From assembly GCA_036345935.2 (NCBI GenBank), contig JADWOT020000001.1, positions 620,001-684,000 of the forward strand: DNA of 64,000 nucleotides. The letters run 5' to 3'. Below the pieces are notes generated by a model. It searched no databases and was not told the DNA's origin. It saw only the letters and a program-made list of their open reading frames with translations. The position numbers and the translations under genes were made by a program. The DNA is from Taenia hydatigena (taxonomy: Eukaryota > Platyhelminthes > Cestoda > Cyclophyllidea > Taeniidae). How positions within the stretch are numbered: position 1 is the stretch's first letter; each line of letters starts with the position of its first letter. Below, piece by piece: positions 11,641 to 24,524 of the stretch.

Positions 11641-13839
11641 GTATCTCTTCCACCTCATGAGATCTTAAATTTCCTAGCCCGTAGCATTTCAAAATTATAA
11701 ACCATTATCTCAAGGTTCGGGTTGCCAAAGGCACCACATAATTTCTTTTATTTCTTGCTATCTCTTCTCCTACTAAGAAAGTTTGTGACTTTTTCTAATT
11801 CATATTTTAGACCAGTTTCGTTTCGCCTTCTCGTTCTACCAACCTCTCTTCCCTAGAAGGTATTTCTAAATGTGAATCGAGCCATACTTTCCGAAGGAAA
11901 TAAGGTCCTGCTGTTTTACGAAGAATTTCTCTATTCTATTCACCGTTTTAGGTCTTTGATATCTGCTACCTTGAACTGTCACTTTCGTCACAATTTCGTC
12001 TGTTTTTGTTTTGGTCACCTTTTTTGCTTGCCTACAAATTGAGGACAATTTGTGAGCTTTCTTCCGAGTTGGCGTCTATTCATGATTTATTTTTAGGAAA
12101 AAATGAGTGAGTGGAAGGCTGCTGATAATGAGTACGAGGTAGAGCCACAGTGACTTGCACCCCAAAACAGGTTCATGGGCTTTCTTGTGCTGGTTCCCCA
12201 TAAATCTAAACTAATTTACTTCCTTATCGAAGACTCTAACAGCGAGATCATTGAGACTGACAATCATTCTTACACGTCGGTGAAACTTTGTGTTCTTATT
12301 TAGGGACCCTCGAGAGTACCAAAAACCATGATGGCTAGCGTGCAGAACTTGTATTCCTGATTTTCTCACTTCCCTTGCTTCAGCTTGCTGTGCTCTACAG
12401 GCGAATTTCTTTGCTGATTAGGCTCAGCTAAGTAGCCTAGTCAACTTCGTGTTCTACCCAATGATTTAACTGATTTAGTGCAGTTTTCTAGGTACTGATT
12501 TCATTAATTACGAAGGACTTAGTAATACATGCAAAGCTCAAATAAATTTTGCCTCAAAATTTAGGTGCTTCAGCTGTTGCTTATTTCAATTTAGTAAAGA
12601 GCAAGCCACGTAAAAGTGGGTTGGCAGCATCGTTCCACCTCCTTGGCCAAGAACCTAACTAAAAGATTCCGTCTGTTGCAAAAGCTGTCTGGTCACAAAT
12701 TAAAAGCCTCATATTAAAAGGTCGTAATTCATATGTTTGAGAGTAAAAATAAAACAAAATTATTTGTGATAAACTGAAAATCGTGCAAACTTTGTTGATA
12801 GCACCAAATTGCTGGCAACAATTTGAGCTTCCTAGTACTGACCAGCTTTCAGACACCAATCTGATTTGGTTTTAACAAGGACCAGCAACTTCATTTTTAG
12901 TAAGAACCGTTTTAGGATGTGATTTAAATAAGATTTGGCACACGAGTCAAGATGAGGCTTTTAACAAAACATTTGTTGAATGGATGATTCTAATTTGAGT
13001 GGATCTTTTTAATAATTTTCTCTCGATAACACACCTGAATTCATAGCAGGCTAAGGATCAAACAAGTCATTTATGCGATGCATCGAAAGAGTCCACTCTC
13101 ATTTGTGGACTAACAAATCACTCAATTGAACTGTGAGGACGGTTAGGGATGCCACAGGCATGACCTTAGCTGATGGACAGTGCCAGAATAATGTAGCATT
13201 CAAGGATTCAACGCAGACCAATTCAAGATCGATGACATATCAAAGAAGAATAAATATCAGTCCACATCCATTCACAAATAATGGAAAGTAAGGTCAGAAG
13301 GAGGCCAGGAAAGCAAAGAAAATATTCGGTAAACGAGTAAAGAGACGCAGTGTTTCAAGCAGGAGAACATTGTTTCTCCCATTCTTTTTTTAAATTCAGT
13401 GGCCTATCTTTTGCGAAAATTCTTTCTAAATAAGCGACACTAATCAACTGAAAAATGGTGGATTTTACTGACGACATCTTCAAGTAATTGGTTGGGGACA
13501 TTTCAATTTGTGTTTTAAATCACCTACAGGGGAATATTTTGTCAAATCCGTTTACGCAGTAAATGTTTCTTGGTTGGATTGATCTCTCTTAGTATCAACC
13601 ATACGGCGTATTTTCGAGTCGGCTCCATGATGTCTTTTCCGTCATATGGAATTGGTGTCAAAAAATTCGTTATAAGAACTGAAATCGATAAAAATATAAA
13701 GGTGGGCGCACCAAACTCTTATTTTCGCCTCATTTATGGCCACCGAAATTGGGTCGGCGATTTTCTGTTCAATACAAGGGTGCACAAATTCCCAATTTAA
13801 AGTGGTTACACAAATTATTGAACTCAAAATTTTGGCTGC
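11641..13839. other. No gene recognised
   Basis: AT-rich sequence with only short frames. The pair of opposed frames at 13570-13827 shows no supporting splice signals or recognisable motifs. No landmark of the large unit was recognised. Confidence 0.5.
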
Positions 13840-14000
13840 TACTAAAAGCTAAAAGAACTTTCGGTTGCCCTTTGAAGTCATAAGCATAGGAATGAAATCC
13901 AAAGACGGAATCAAAATTGCTTTCCTCTTATTTTTATGGGTGAAATATGGACGCACTACATCAATAAGCATCTAGTGGAGGTCACTTTTAAACTTAATGA
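13840..14000 (+). repeat. Landmark G repeat (copy 1)
   Basis: TTTTTATGGGTGAAATATGG at 13931 matches TTTTCATGGGTGAAGCGTGG at 38542 at 17 of 20 positions. Both are followed by a related stretch ending in a GTGG/GTGGT motif about 40 bases on. Confidence 0.55.
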
Positions 14001-15670
14001 AACTTCCATTTGTTAGAATTTGCAACATCAAAGAGTGGTCCTGATACACGCCAACAGCATGTAGTCATGACCAAAAACATCAACAACCTTTTTATTTTGA
14101 GGAAAGGTCTACTCAAAAAGTTTTCTTCCCATTTAAAATTTATGAAAGAGCTTAACAGTCACACAAAACGAATGAACTCGTGCGCTTTCTTCCTTATCGC
14201 CATCCTCATGCTTTACGCCTGCATTAGCTGGCGGCCCGCACAACGCTGTGGTCAGCAGCTATGATGCTAAGTGTCTCGGTTTCCTTGTTTTCACATTTTT
14301 TAGAAAGATTTTTAAATGCGAGTTTTTTATAGTTTGCCTTTTAAGTTCTTAATCAAAACTAGCACGATCGCTGTTTTTGCGTAGAACAGTGCATGAAGTA
14401 GTACTCGCATTACACTCAGACCAGTGTGAATGCTATTAATGATAAATTTATGGAGACTAAAAACGTCCGGACAAAAAATTGCTATTTATTTTGCTTCTAT
14501 ACCAACTACAGAGTTGCAGCTCATCAATATACACTTTCCGTCTTTGCGTCGGGTGAACTGTGTCCAAATAAAAGAGGGCATTTCATTCTTAACTCGCAAA
14601 GCTCCTTGATGCAGCCAAAGCTATGCTGGAATACCAAGAAATCCGACTTAAAGATGTTATTTTCGAAGTAAATACCTTGCCAGAGTTTGTTTCGCACAAA
14701 AATATTCTTCTTCAGTTCGAAATAAATTGCGTTCGTTTTAGAAAAATGAAACTTAGCAGAGTATGGCGAACCTGCACCTACTTGATGCAAATTAAAGTTA
14801 AAGCCCCCCATTACTACTAAAGTAACAAATGAGGAGTTCAGTTCTCTGCTTAATTGTTCTTTCTATGAGCTTAATTGGAAATGCGACATGAGAGATGCAT
14901 TCTGCTGATATCGAGGCTGTCTAAACTGTGCACTGCTTCCAGGTAAACGAAATTGCATGTTTAAAACCAAATGTGATTTTTCTTGTTTTTTTGCCATCTA
15001 ACCAGTCAGTCCCAGGAGTTTGTTTTGACTAAAAGCTGAAACCATTGAACATGGCATTTTGGACGACCGATTCACACCCATATCACCGCACATCATTTCA
15101 TCCACCTGCAAGCGTCGAAATCGAAATGCAGTCTTAAAAGACAATCTACCTCAATTTTTAGGAATTAAATGTTTTTGAAAAACACCTGCGTAGGCAAATC
15201 TCAGAAAGAAAACATTAACCTTATGCACGATTTTACGTAGTATATGCTTTTAGGAAGTAGAGTTTTTAATGAATAGGATGACTAGCAAATCTGTGGACCA
15301 CTAGTCCAAACATTGCCATCGGGATCGTTTCCGACATGTGTAGAACCGCTCTTCTTTAAAAATGCTTAAGAACTTGACGCCTCATCGTGAAGCAGCATGC
15401 CGTCTCTATTAAAATTATGGAATTGTTATCCACACCACGCCTTGCGTCTCGCACTCATTCAACACGATTGCTACCTACCGTCCTGAGTAACCGCATTTGA
15501 ACGGCGAACCTACCCACCAGCCAGCCAAATGGCAGCATGCGTACCATTTTTTTAGTACCCGTACTTGATCAGGACATGAGACGCAGTCAATAGTGAGTGC
15601 GACATTGTCATGGTGAAATCATTTCTCACAAAGCCAATTTAAGTTGTCTCAGTTCGTAGTGTGTTGTTAA
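14001..15670. other. No gene recognised
   Basis: AT-rich sequence. Overlapping frames at 14426-14820 occur on both strands in the same place, which is typical of chance openness. No landmark or structured repeat was identified. Confidence 0.5.
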
Positions 15671-15679
15671 TTTTCCCCC

Positions 15680-17400
15680 TGGAATTAGGTAAGCAACGGC
15701 TCACAGATGGAGCAGTTAGATAGGCTTTTATCGGCCAGGTCATTGCTGTATTTCCTCTCAAAGTTAGTCACTTTAAAATGAATGCTCTTAAGGCTTACTA
15801 AAAGTAGCATTAAGTGATTTTGCACTGAAAGGGTTCTAATTGAGGTGAGGCAGCTATCAAATGTGCCCGCCTTCGTTCCGAATGAACAGTTAATTTGTGC
15901 AAATATCGTTCTTTGCGTCCGCATCACGCTCTCCTTTCAGCAAAAAAAAAAAACAAAATACGCGCAAATGAATATGTTGTTTTTATTTCTTCATCCCTTC
16001 TTCATTCCGTTTTGTACTAATATTGATGTTATCAACAAGCCAATATGGCATCAGAGGGACGGAGTCCATCAACGTACACCACGCACTAGTGGTGAAAATT
16101 GTTTGCTTCTACGTCCCAATAGCAAAACAAGGCAGGCACCTGAGAACTCTTACCGTTTAAAGTTTCCTAATTTGTGGCTACAAAATAAGACAATTTTCTG
16201 TTAACTCTTTAAGACTTATGGATCCTTAGCAGTAAGGTTATTTACTTGAGTATATTCGAATCTAAAATGATTTTAGTCGAAAGCTAGGCAAAACAAAACC
16301 TTATCGCAGCTTAGCAATCGCCACTAAATCCCGTTGTTATGGGATCTCCTTCCCAGACTTTTTGTAACATCCTACTACAAGCAAAAGACCTTTCTTGCAT
16401 GGCTTCGTATATGGCTCATCGTGATCCTTTATTATTCAACTTTACATGGTTAGTTATAAAAGAAAACACCATTTCTTTCATATTCTGTTAATGACCTCCT
16501 TAACTTTAGAGATACGCATCCGAATGCAACTTGAATACCGATGTTTTAATAGTCCTTTGACCTGTTAGTTGCAAAGAAACGGAAGGATATCTGTGATACC
16601 AAAAATAGCTGTTGATATACTGAGGTCCCACTGTGCAGCCTTCACCTTCTTTTAAGCATCTCTATTAACATCCTCTTCTCGAATAATTATTGTAGTGTAT
16701 TTAGTTGCTTAAAGGCTGCTAACAGAGCAGAGAAAAGATTATCCGTACAAAACTTCAAGCACCATTATCGTACCTTGGAGACCTGAAGCTACTACACACA
16801 ATTCCTCCCTGATAACCACGTCGTAGAAACTTACTGCCTTTGTGCCATAGTAAGAGATTTTGCCCACCACCAAGCAAATCGCTTGTGCAAGCCACAGGAT
16901 TTGATAGCACAGATAGGCCAGCAATTCTGCCTAAGCGTATGCGTGTAGACAGTGGATTCGATTGCATTGTGGATGGCGGTACACTTGATGCACCTCCACA
17001 CCCCAGTGGCCATTCAAGGTATCCTCAACTTCAAATATTTATGGAAGGTAGAATTATGCAAACGTCCATCATGCCGAAACTTGGACATGATTACTGTGAG
17101 GTTGCAATATTTCCTGAAAAGTCAAGCTAAATTCATTGTGTCCTCCTGGGTTTAATTAGCAGAATTCCTAATAACAATTCGAATAGAGTTATAAAACAGT
17201 TCTCATTATGTCAATAGGCAGTGGCAAAAAGCACTGTTTTCCTCAACGCGGAAGTAAGTCAGCTACCAAATGACCTGACATTCTTATACAGGTTTCGGTA
17301 AAATGTACAAAATCATTGCAACTTTCAGAAAGCCTAGAGGATATGTTCCTTCTCCTCGTAGAGGGTAACAATTCAATGCAGATGGCAGTTGTTTGAAGGA
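15680..17400 (+). repeat. Large-unit repeat, Q-R2 (copy 2)
   Basis: Q includes GTCACTTTAAAATGAATGCT at 15767 (18 of 20 against 480) and GAGGCAGCTATCAAATGTGC at 15847, resembling 581. R2 includes TTTCGGTAAAATGTACAAAA at 17293, resembling 2416. The middle, 16300-17200, has only weak similarity to the first copy. A homopolymer run of twelve A lies at about 15942-15953. Confidence 0.6.
16851..17018 (+). other. Candidate exon, unidentified
   Basis: A polypyrimidine-like stretch ending CTTTGTGCCATAG at 16850 could be an acceptor, and CAAG|GTATCC after 17018 could be a donor, though it is weak. The frame between them gives a hydrophilic peptide including RPAILPKRMRVDSGFDC and a Pro/His-rich tail (DAPPHPSGHS). 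Three minus-strand frames overlap the same bases, one with a GCA|GTAAGT donor-like site near 16835, so the strand is uncertain. No family recognised. Confidence 0.2.
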
Positions 17401-19240
17401 AATAAATGGAGGGTAGCTCAGCTTTATGTTCGTAAATGCAGAAGCGATTTGTGTTTATTTAAAGTATTTAATTGATTTAAATGCGTTTAAAAGACAAGAT
17501 AATTCACGGGTGTCTTAAAAGGATTTTAAAAGCAAAGTTAGAAAAGGAGTTTCCGAAGGCAAATTAGGTCCGTCGGAGATAAAAGAAAATAATTTGGGTG
17601 TCATAATGCTCCGTTGCTGAGTCCGTTTCAAAGAAAGCAAATAAAGCCTAACGTGCTTCACTTTCTTGGTTGTTCTACATGATTTTTTTTGAATCTATTC
17701 TGCAGATTTTAGCATTAATGATGGACGCCTAGAAGAAGCTAATCCGAATGTCTATTTCATTAGCAAGAAAATGGAAGTCGTTTGGGATCATATGTTGGCA
17801 TTTAATCCTCTTCGGCTCTCGCAGAGTCAGGGCTTCTCCATCTGCGAGTTTTATTCCCTCGTTGGGCGTCCTGTGTCCGTTTATAATGCACGTTCCTTAT
17901 CCCCGTGCCATCATCTAGGTAACCCAATTCATTTGGACAGTTCCTCCTCATAAATTTTAAATTAGTCAACGAGTGAGGTATATAACATGAATAAATGTAA
18001 ACCAAACAAACATGAAGGTCAAATTTCGTGGTACTGGCTTCCTTTGGTGTTTTGAGTTAAAAATCACCCCGTGTCGGTGGTCTTCTTAAGCCGACATTAC
18101 CAGTCTCTTGTAGATTCCGAAGGAGAGCTTAAAAGCCGTCACCTAAAGCAGGTATGCAAAAGATGCCACAATCTTGGGTGGGTTAAGGTGCCAAAAAATT
18201 GTGTTTAGATGATTCGCGTGAATTTCCTAGCAAGATAAATAACTAAAAAGTACTATTATATATCATTTTATCCCTAAATGTTTTTGCAAATAGCAATATT
18301 TTTACCAAATAGAAACCACTCAACTTGTTCTAGTAAAATTGACCTTTTCAAAGCATCATACCTCAAACACGGAATAATCTCATTATTAGTCATACTAAAA
18401 TTTTGTTTCTGCAGTAACTTTTAAGCTTAAATGGCATTTGTATAGGCGATCGCCTTCCAGCAGTCCTGTCTCGTATCATCCAGTTACTGTGAGGTACACT
18501 GGGACGATTAATTGGAGGTTGTTGAAGGGACGAAACATATCCAGACTTGTAATTAGCTGGAATTTGACTAACTTTTATGCTCATCGACCCTCTCGACGCA
18601 ATAGTGATCGTACAAGCATGGACTGAAAGGGACTGCAGCGTTCTATAATGATCAAGAACGGTTTAACATCAGGGACAGTACAGCAGTATGAGATCACCCG
18701 CATCAATGACAATAATGTTTTTCTTTTTCTGTTTAGGTCTTAATGCTCATATTTAAAGGTATGAATTTCTTCTCCTGCATTTTCGGGTTGGAAGTAAATT
18801 TTCTCCTTTAGACGGTATCAGGCTATCTCAAACCGAAACATTGTAGCATGTTTGCTGCCTACTATGTATGACAAAGTTCTAGCTTTTCCAAAATGCATTT
18901 TTAAAATTCTTTAATGGCGTATCATTAAATGGCTCCCTCGGTCACTAGCATACGCTACCAAACCATTTAAATACATTCAGCAGCAACGCGCTAATTGAAA
19001 CGTTAGAACTATCAACAATCTGCACCTGTTCGAGCATTTGTCTGATTAGTTGGATGTAAAATGCAGGTGTGTTCCTAGCTGTTTGGCTAAGAGTGATAAT
19101 TTGCTTTTCAGCCGTTTATTGGTAGTCAGATCGGACGAAAAGAAAAATCTGTCCTTCAGCTGATCATATTAAATTCCCTTACCGACCAAACATATGTATC
19201 TACCTACTTATCATTACTGAGGGTAAATAGTACCTGGCAA
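17401..19240 (+). repeat. Large-unit repeat, alpha-gamma-delta-epsilon (copy 2)
   Basis: This is one of the most complete copies of the block. Alpha is CTCATAAATTTTAAATTAGT at 17947. Gamma is AAAGGGACTGCAGCGTTCTA at 18626, resembling 44746 and 50387. Delta is AGCTTTTCCAAAATGCATTT at 18881 (18 of 20 against 51402). Epsilon is ATTAGTTGGATGTAAAATGC at 19045, resembling 4420. Order and spacing follow the copies at 44.0 and 49.3 kb. Confidence 0.7.
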
Positions 19241-19950
19241 ATGGGAAAGCAGACATATTATAAGGAAGTGAAACAAAATTGGTTTCTTCTCCCACACATT
19301 TAGGGTACAGAAGATCAGACATCTTTAAACAAGAGCAGAAAATAAGTGATTCTTAAAAAGGAAAAAAAGAGGATAAAGAGAACGTTAATTTAAATTACGT
19401 TTACGTAAGGTAAATAGTACCGAATCAATTATGTGTGTCTGTCACTAAAGATCCCTGACATTGAGACTTTCTTCCCGCTCCGAGGCCTGGGATTCACATC
19501 TGTCGACGTTAAGCTAGCACACCTGATTGCTACATATACAACCTGTTTTAAAGGTAGGAAAGGTGGTGAGTATTTCTGCGGCAGCGCTGCGCCTATCTCG
19601 TAAATTTAAGTTAATGCAGAAGCTGATTATTTTACAATGCCTCCCACATGCTAACAGCATGTAAAAGTGACTGATTTTCCGGTTAAGAATAAGCGCTGGA
19701 AAGCTCTCGCAAATATTGCGGAAGGTCCCACTAATTTGTCGACTTTTATTCTGAACACCCACTTACGTTTTTTTTTATTTTACACTTACATTGTCACACA
19801 GACTGCAAAGTTAGTCCCTTGCTTAAAGAAGTCCGACTTCTTTCCCAACCGTATATTTTACCGTTTACAGCTCTACAATGAATTGGGCGAGTCAATCGAG
19901 ATGGCAGCATCGACGTGTTGGTTCTTCGTTAGTTTGGGAGCGCCGACACA
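19241..19950. other. No gene recognised; lead-in to membrane-segment frame
   Basis: No landmark was recognised. A 155-codon frame starting at 19667 and ending at 20134 overlaps the membrane-segment frame in a different register. Its composition is less convincing than that frame's, so it is treated as a shadow. Confidence 0.45.
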
Positions 19951-19956
19951 CATTCC

Positions 19957-20346
19957 TTGTATCCTTTATCTCCTCATCGCCATCAAACACTATCGCAGCG
20001 TCCGATTTCCCACCGTCTTTGCTTATCTGCTGTTACTAGTGTCTCATCCACCGGTAGCGGTGAGAGTAGCATCGCCGTTAGTTTGCTGCGCTCGGTCACT
20101 ACACTCTTCCTTGTTTTCCTCGGCGTCCTTTTAAGCATTCTCGCTGCTTTCACCTTGGCCTGCTTCACTGATTTTTGGCAGGTCTCACCCTAGCCCTTCT
20201 CCGACGATCGTAATGTCTCACTCCCTCCTTCCATCACCTCGTCTCCCGACGCCGTTGCTTTAAGCGCTAGCGATGTGTCAGTTATAGAAGGCAGTTACTC
20301 TCGAACACAGATAAACCTTAGGCTGGTTTTAGTGGAGTTTCAGTAG
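19957..20346 (+). CDS. Candidate membrane-protein coding segment with an in-frame TAG
   Basis: The frame opens at a TTG at 19957, which is probably not the true start. A splice acceptor reading (TATCGCAG ending at 19998) would begin the exon at 19999 in phase 0. The peptide has a Ser/Thr/Gly-rich stretch (TSVSSTGSGESS, residues 27-38), then LLR and a strong hydrophobic helix at residues 47-70, ending in ACFTDFW. TAG at 20191-20193 interrupts it. The same register then stays open for 50 more codons with a polar composition (PFSDDRNVSLPPSITSSPD) and one N-glycosylation sequon, to TAG at 20344. A first membrane helix ending in T-D-F/Y-W followed by a polar loop resembles the claudin/PMP22/calcium-channel-gamma layout, but this is inference from a pattern. 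The in-frame stop points to a pseudogene, a sequence error or a missed intron. No good GT donor is visible nearby; the only GT..AG across the stop is 12 bases, too short for an intron. Confidence 0.3.
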
Positions 20347-20519
20347 GACTGAACGATCCTAGAATGATTTCCTTCACTTTCTTTTATGTTGAAGCTTTTA
20401 TCCATTTATGCTTCTGCTACAGTAACGAAATTTTTACTTACAGAGTAAAACGATGCACCCAGATTTCTTCGCGCATAACTAAGCGAGCTGAAAAATCCTT
20501 GCTCTACTCACCGGTAAAA

Positions 20520-21560
20520 ATAACTCATGAATAATGCGAGTGAGAAAATAATTGGCTAACATCCACAACAATTATTAAAGGGAAGCTGAGTTTGAGGTTT
20601 CATGCCTGATTTAATGGTTGATGCTGATAGGCGTCAACGACCACTCGTGAATTCTTTGACTCCTCGAATGATATGAAAACTGGCCACACCGTGCTTATTA
20701 ACCGACTGACTAACTTGCAGTAAGGAACGGTTTTTTTTTTGTTCCTAATATCCACGAGCAATGAAGAATTAATTTCTTTGAACTTCTGAAACTCCAACCA
20801 TCCCTCCACCAGGAGGCTATGCCTTTCTCTCGTGTGTGTGCATGTTCGGGATGAATTGGGGATGCAATTTCCCAAATATTAAACAACAAGAAGCAACGAA
20901 GCCCTAGACCTCTCCACTAGAAACGGTACCTCTAGAAGGCTTACACGATGGGTGCCAGTTAATAATAGGAAAGCCCTGCTTTCTTTTCCCTTTTTCCCCA
21001 AGAAGTAAATCAAATCGCACTTTCTCCTAATCCATTCAGCACTACCCAGCTGTGGGATGTATGCTTGAGTAACTCCTTAACTCCTTGCTCCCCTGCTTTG
21101 TGTACTTGTTTCATGATTATAAGCTAGTCTTGGCAGTTGACAAATGCTTTTTAAATACAATAATGGCTAGACAATTCGGGTTTAAAATATGATGGGAACG
21201 GATATCACTTTGGATGGGATAAAGGATTGGTCGTGGTCTTGGTCTGCTCCCTTTCAGAGGCAAAGCATTGCACCAAACTAGTGTCTCTCAATTGGGCTCA
21301 CCTTTCCCCACTTAACTGCCTACCTCGCATTTTACTTTTTACTGCACTAGAATTTACTAGATAATCAGGCTTATATACACTTGGTTTTGCAAGGCGTTCG
21401 ATGAGCATTTGTAGCACCGAGTACACATTTCTTGTGATCAAAAATCTGTTTAAAATGATTGATTTTACCAGTTTGAGTAGCAGAAACGTTAAAATACATG
21501 GCTCGAACAGTTGTTTTGTCGAGAAGTCACTGATGGACAAAATTTGTTTCACAAATGAAT
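20520..21560 (+). repeat. Large-unit repeat, R1 (copy 2)
   Basis: AACTCATGAATAATG at 20522 matches 46917. CATTCAGCACTACCCAGCTG at 21033 resembles 36225, and TGTGGGATGTATGCTTGAGT at 21051 matches 36243 at 18 of 20. The segment 21256-21410 aligns with 10651-10810. On the minus strand a frame shared with the 10.7-kb copy keeps residues P-x-V-Y-x-P-D-Y and R-G-R-x-x-S-G, but the 10.7-kb copy has stops between them. Confidence 0.65.
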
Positions 21561-22189
21561 GAATACTATGAGCTCAGTGTTCAAATGCTCTGGCTACTTT
21601 AGTGGTTCTAGAAAATTGGCTGCCTTATAACCGTCTGTCGACGATTTATGCGACATGGTTTGAATTGACAGAATAAGGAAAGGCGAATTTGTTTGGGTTA
21701 CAATCAGTAAATTTTCCGAATTTCATTTTCGATGGCCCCTTTTGGCGTCATTTAAGTCTTTCACAAATAGGTTGGCAGTTTTAAGTTTTCGTAGAATTTC
21801 GTGCAGTCGGTAGAACAAATAAAAGTACAACTTCCCCTTTCGGAATAAACGCTCGCCTTTGGGGAATTTTAAGCCCATAGACTTGGCCTTCTCTTTTGAT
21901 GGACAAGTTTAAGACGGTATATTAAAAACGGGAAAGTGAGTGAGTGTGGCTATAAAATGCTACAATTCGTCAAAAACGTTTTGCGCTTGACCTTATTCTG
22001 TGCATTGAATGAGCGCAGATATCCGCGCTTTTGGTTTACATGAAATGTTCAATAATTTGGGTGCCTTGCACTAATCGCTGAAATGCCACTCTCGTAATCA
22101 GTAACTGGGAAGGTACTTGGTCTGAACGCTACTGGTCTCTTTTAGTGATCCTAGTATATGTAAGGGTTCGTTCTGCATGGGAACTGGAT
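21561..22189. other. No gene recognised
   Basis: AT-rich sequence between R1 and V. No supported frame, repeat or hairpin was seen. Confidence 0.5.
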
Positions 22190-22680
22190 TGAGGACAGGT
22201 AAATGCCATGGCCATCATGCCTGACCGCTGCTGGTCCCGGAAGCACTAACCCGAGCTGCAGTCAAAACAGAAAGTGGAGATTTTGCTTGAGTTCAGAAGG
22301 AATAGGATTATGTCACCGTTCCTCCTTGCTACGGATTTCTCATATCATGCCATCCAGTCATATTCACGAGATTACCATCCAGATTGCAGAGAAGTGAAGG
22401 AGGTATCACTAATCCTCATTAACAATTGCCTCTTTTATGTGACGCAGAGAGCTCATTGACGAATTTTATTACCTGAATCAAGACTGCTGACACCCCACTT
22501 GTTAATAACTTTTCTCAGATCACACAACTAGAATATTCGTCAAAGACGGATGTCGTGTTCAGCCCTTCTGTTAATAGTTATCTCAAATTTCCCTTTTGAT
22601 AAAGTCGTGAGCTTTGGGGCTCATTTCTTTAGTGATTTCGCTGAACGAACTGCACATGAAGCCTTAAGTAATTAGTAGAT
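22190..22680 (+). repeat. Landmark V repeat (copy 1)
   Basis: ATTACCATCCAGATTGCAGA at 22371 resembles ATTACCATCCAGACAGTGAG at 54240. GCTTTGGGGCTCATTTCTTT near 22613 resembles GCTTTGAAACTAATCTCTAA near 54481. A CACTTGTTAATAACTT stretch near 22496 corresponds to the CACTTGTTGGTAAATT stretch near 54364. Frames inside are not shared between copies. Confidence 0.55.
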
Positions 22681-23309
22681 ACCTCGGAAAACTGCCATAA
22701 ATAATAGATAGAACACAGTGCAGGTAACGTTTGTTGTCTCTTTTTAGTGAGAATTGCTATTCTTTAAGCTGTTTACATGCTTGTGGGACCACGTACTCTC
22801 CAAATACGTGCACCATTAAGCTGAGCGACCTAGGACACAAAACAGTAACCCTGTCGGTCACTACTAAACAAAAGCAACTCGTCTCGCATCCACAAATGCA
22901 GGGGAAGATGGTTTCATGGTAAGCCAATCATCAGGGTAGGGCGCACCACATAATTAGTGTTCGTACAAAGGAACGCTAATCTGTGCGCCAAGATCAGAAG
23001 ACAACTTACCTTTTGTTTAACTAGGGATTATACTCAGATTTATGCATTCGTTCCTATCAGTAGTGTTGTGTTTTGCCTGTAATTCATTCAGAAGTCTCTG
23101 CAATCAGGTGCCCAACACCCAACCACCAATGCTTTTGGCACCTCCACCACAGCTGTAACATTAAGATTCTTCGTTTTACTTTGCTGTCTGCGCATTTACA
23201 TTTGAAATACAATTTTGACAAAAGTGTTGGCATTGACTTCCAATGATGTATTTTGCAGTCTTTTGGTTTCATAATAGCACAATTTATATTGTAGCTGTTC
23301 GCGCTAATT

Positions 23310-23478
23310 TCAACAAGCACAAATCCCTCCCTCAATGACTTGCTGAACAATAATGCTCATAAGTTCATCATTTGATGGACAGGATTGTGCATGGAGAAGT
23401 CCTCGCAGTCCACAGACAAGGCCACCTATAAAACCCCATTGGCAAGATCTTTGTTGCAATGTATGGAAATAAGTGTTT
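23310..23478 (-). other. Candidate exon, unidentified
   Basis: On the minus strand a good pyrimidine tract (TCCTACTACTTTCCTATATC) ends in CAG just before 23478. One frame continues to a stop at 23310 and reads CQWGFIGGLVCGLRGLLHAQ, then a polar helix-like segment (SNDELMSIIVQQVIEG). A second frame, phase 0 from the same acceptor, stays open for 36 codons. No convincing donor is visible, so this could be a terminal exon or chance. Family unknown. Confidence 0.2.
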
Positions 23479-24395
23479 CTGGATATAGGAAAGTAGTAGG
23501 ACCATTTACGAATAGCTGCAACCAACCTGTCATTTACTTTGTCTAAGTTAAACATCTGCAAAGCGCAACTTCTTTCCATTTTTGGACCAAAAACATTAAT
23601 TTACAAAAAGAACACTGGAGGTAGGTAAACGACTGGGCAAAGAGATGGATGACTTGATGGATCAAAAAGGTGGGATTTTGGGTAAATGGATTAATATGGG
23701 GTGATTAGATTTGTTAGCAAAGCTATTGTCTAAAAATGGATTATAATTAACCGACTGAAGAATTCGAAAGAAATGAATTCACTTCGAATAAAAAAATGCC
23801 AAAAGGCGAATAATCGAATAGACTGGCAAAACTGCAATAGTAAATTTAAAATTTAAAAGCCGTTCCTGCTTTGATTTTAGGCAATTTATTCCTCGTATCC
23901 AATTCTCTACCATTTCGGAACGTCTCAAAACTTGTACCTCACCTAAGTGCGCTCTGATTAGCCGGCATCAAACCATAGATTCGCGTGGTTAGGGAGGGCA
24001 GCTCTCTGTTACCCAGCGAGCAGACTCGTCTTCTCATCCCTCATTACTTAGCATACAACATGTCGAAAATAATGGCTCCTATTGAGTGTGCTGCTTAAGA
24101 ACTCGACAGAACCCGAGCCCATCTGCATATATTAACTGGATTACTGCCTATGAGGTGGGTTTATTTGGTCGTTAGTTAGCACAAGAATATTAAATGGAAG
24201 GACATTTCGTGCGGGAACAGAGGGAAGAACGACTGAACTAAGGAGATAAAGACAGCTTGTCAGTCCAATTCGCAGACATTTGCCCACTCGTCTAATAGCC
24301 GAAAAATTTTTCATCTAGTATCAGTTCATTCGATAAAAGTGGTGACGGCACACAAAGTGGCTCATGAATAATTTAAGCACTTGACTTAAACCTAC

Positions 24396-24524
24396 TAAAT
24401 GTGAACAATTCGTCGTAATGGCCTTCATTTCAAAGATTAGCCTTTGACGATTGTACGACACTGCACTTCCGTAGACAAAGAGGGGACCTGGACTAGCCAT
24501 CAAGCAACCAAATTTATGGACAGA
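24396..24524 (-). other. Candidate 43-codon phase-0 exon, unidentified
   Basis: The acceptor is ACTTTCTTGCTCGCAG, and the donor TTTA|GTAGGT begins at 24395. The exon is exactly 129 bases, phase 0 at both ends, and encodes a mixed peptide including KFGCLMASPGPLFVYGS and RQRLIFEMKAITTNCSHL. The donor resembles that of the candidate exon at 27693, which also ends in phase 0, so the two could be joined in frame. No family is recognised. The evidence is splice motifs plus composition only. Confidence 0.25.

Noticed and set aside
16739..17013. Three minus-strand frames opposite the 16851 candidate
   Set aside because: They compete for the same bases. One has a good donor-like GTAAGT, but none gave a peptide clearly better than the plus-strand reading. 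The strand is left open in that entry.
19667..20134. 155-codon plus-strand frame overlapping the membrane-segment frame
   Set aside because: It is in a different register. Its last third translates the same bases as the better-supported frame, and it ends without any domain-like feature.
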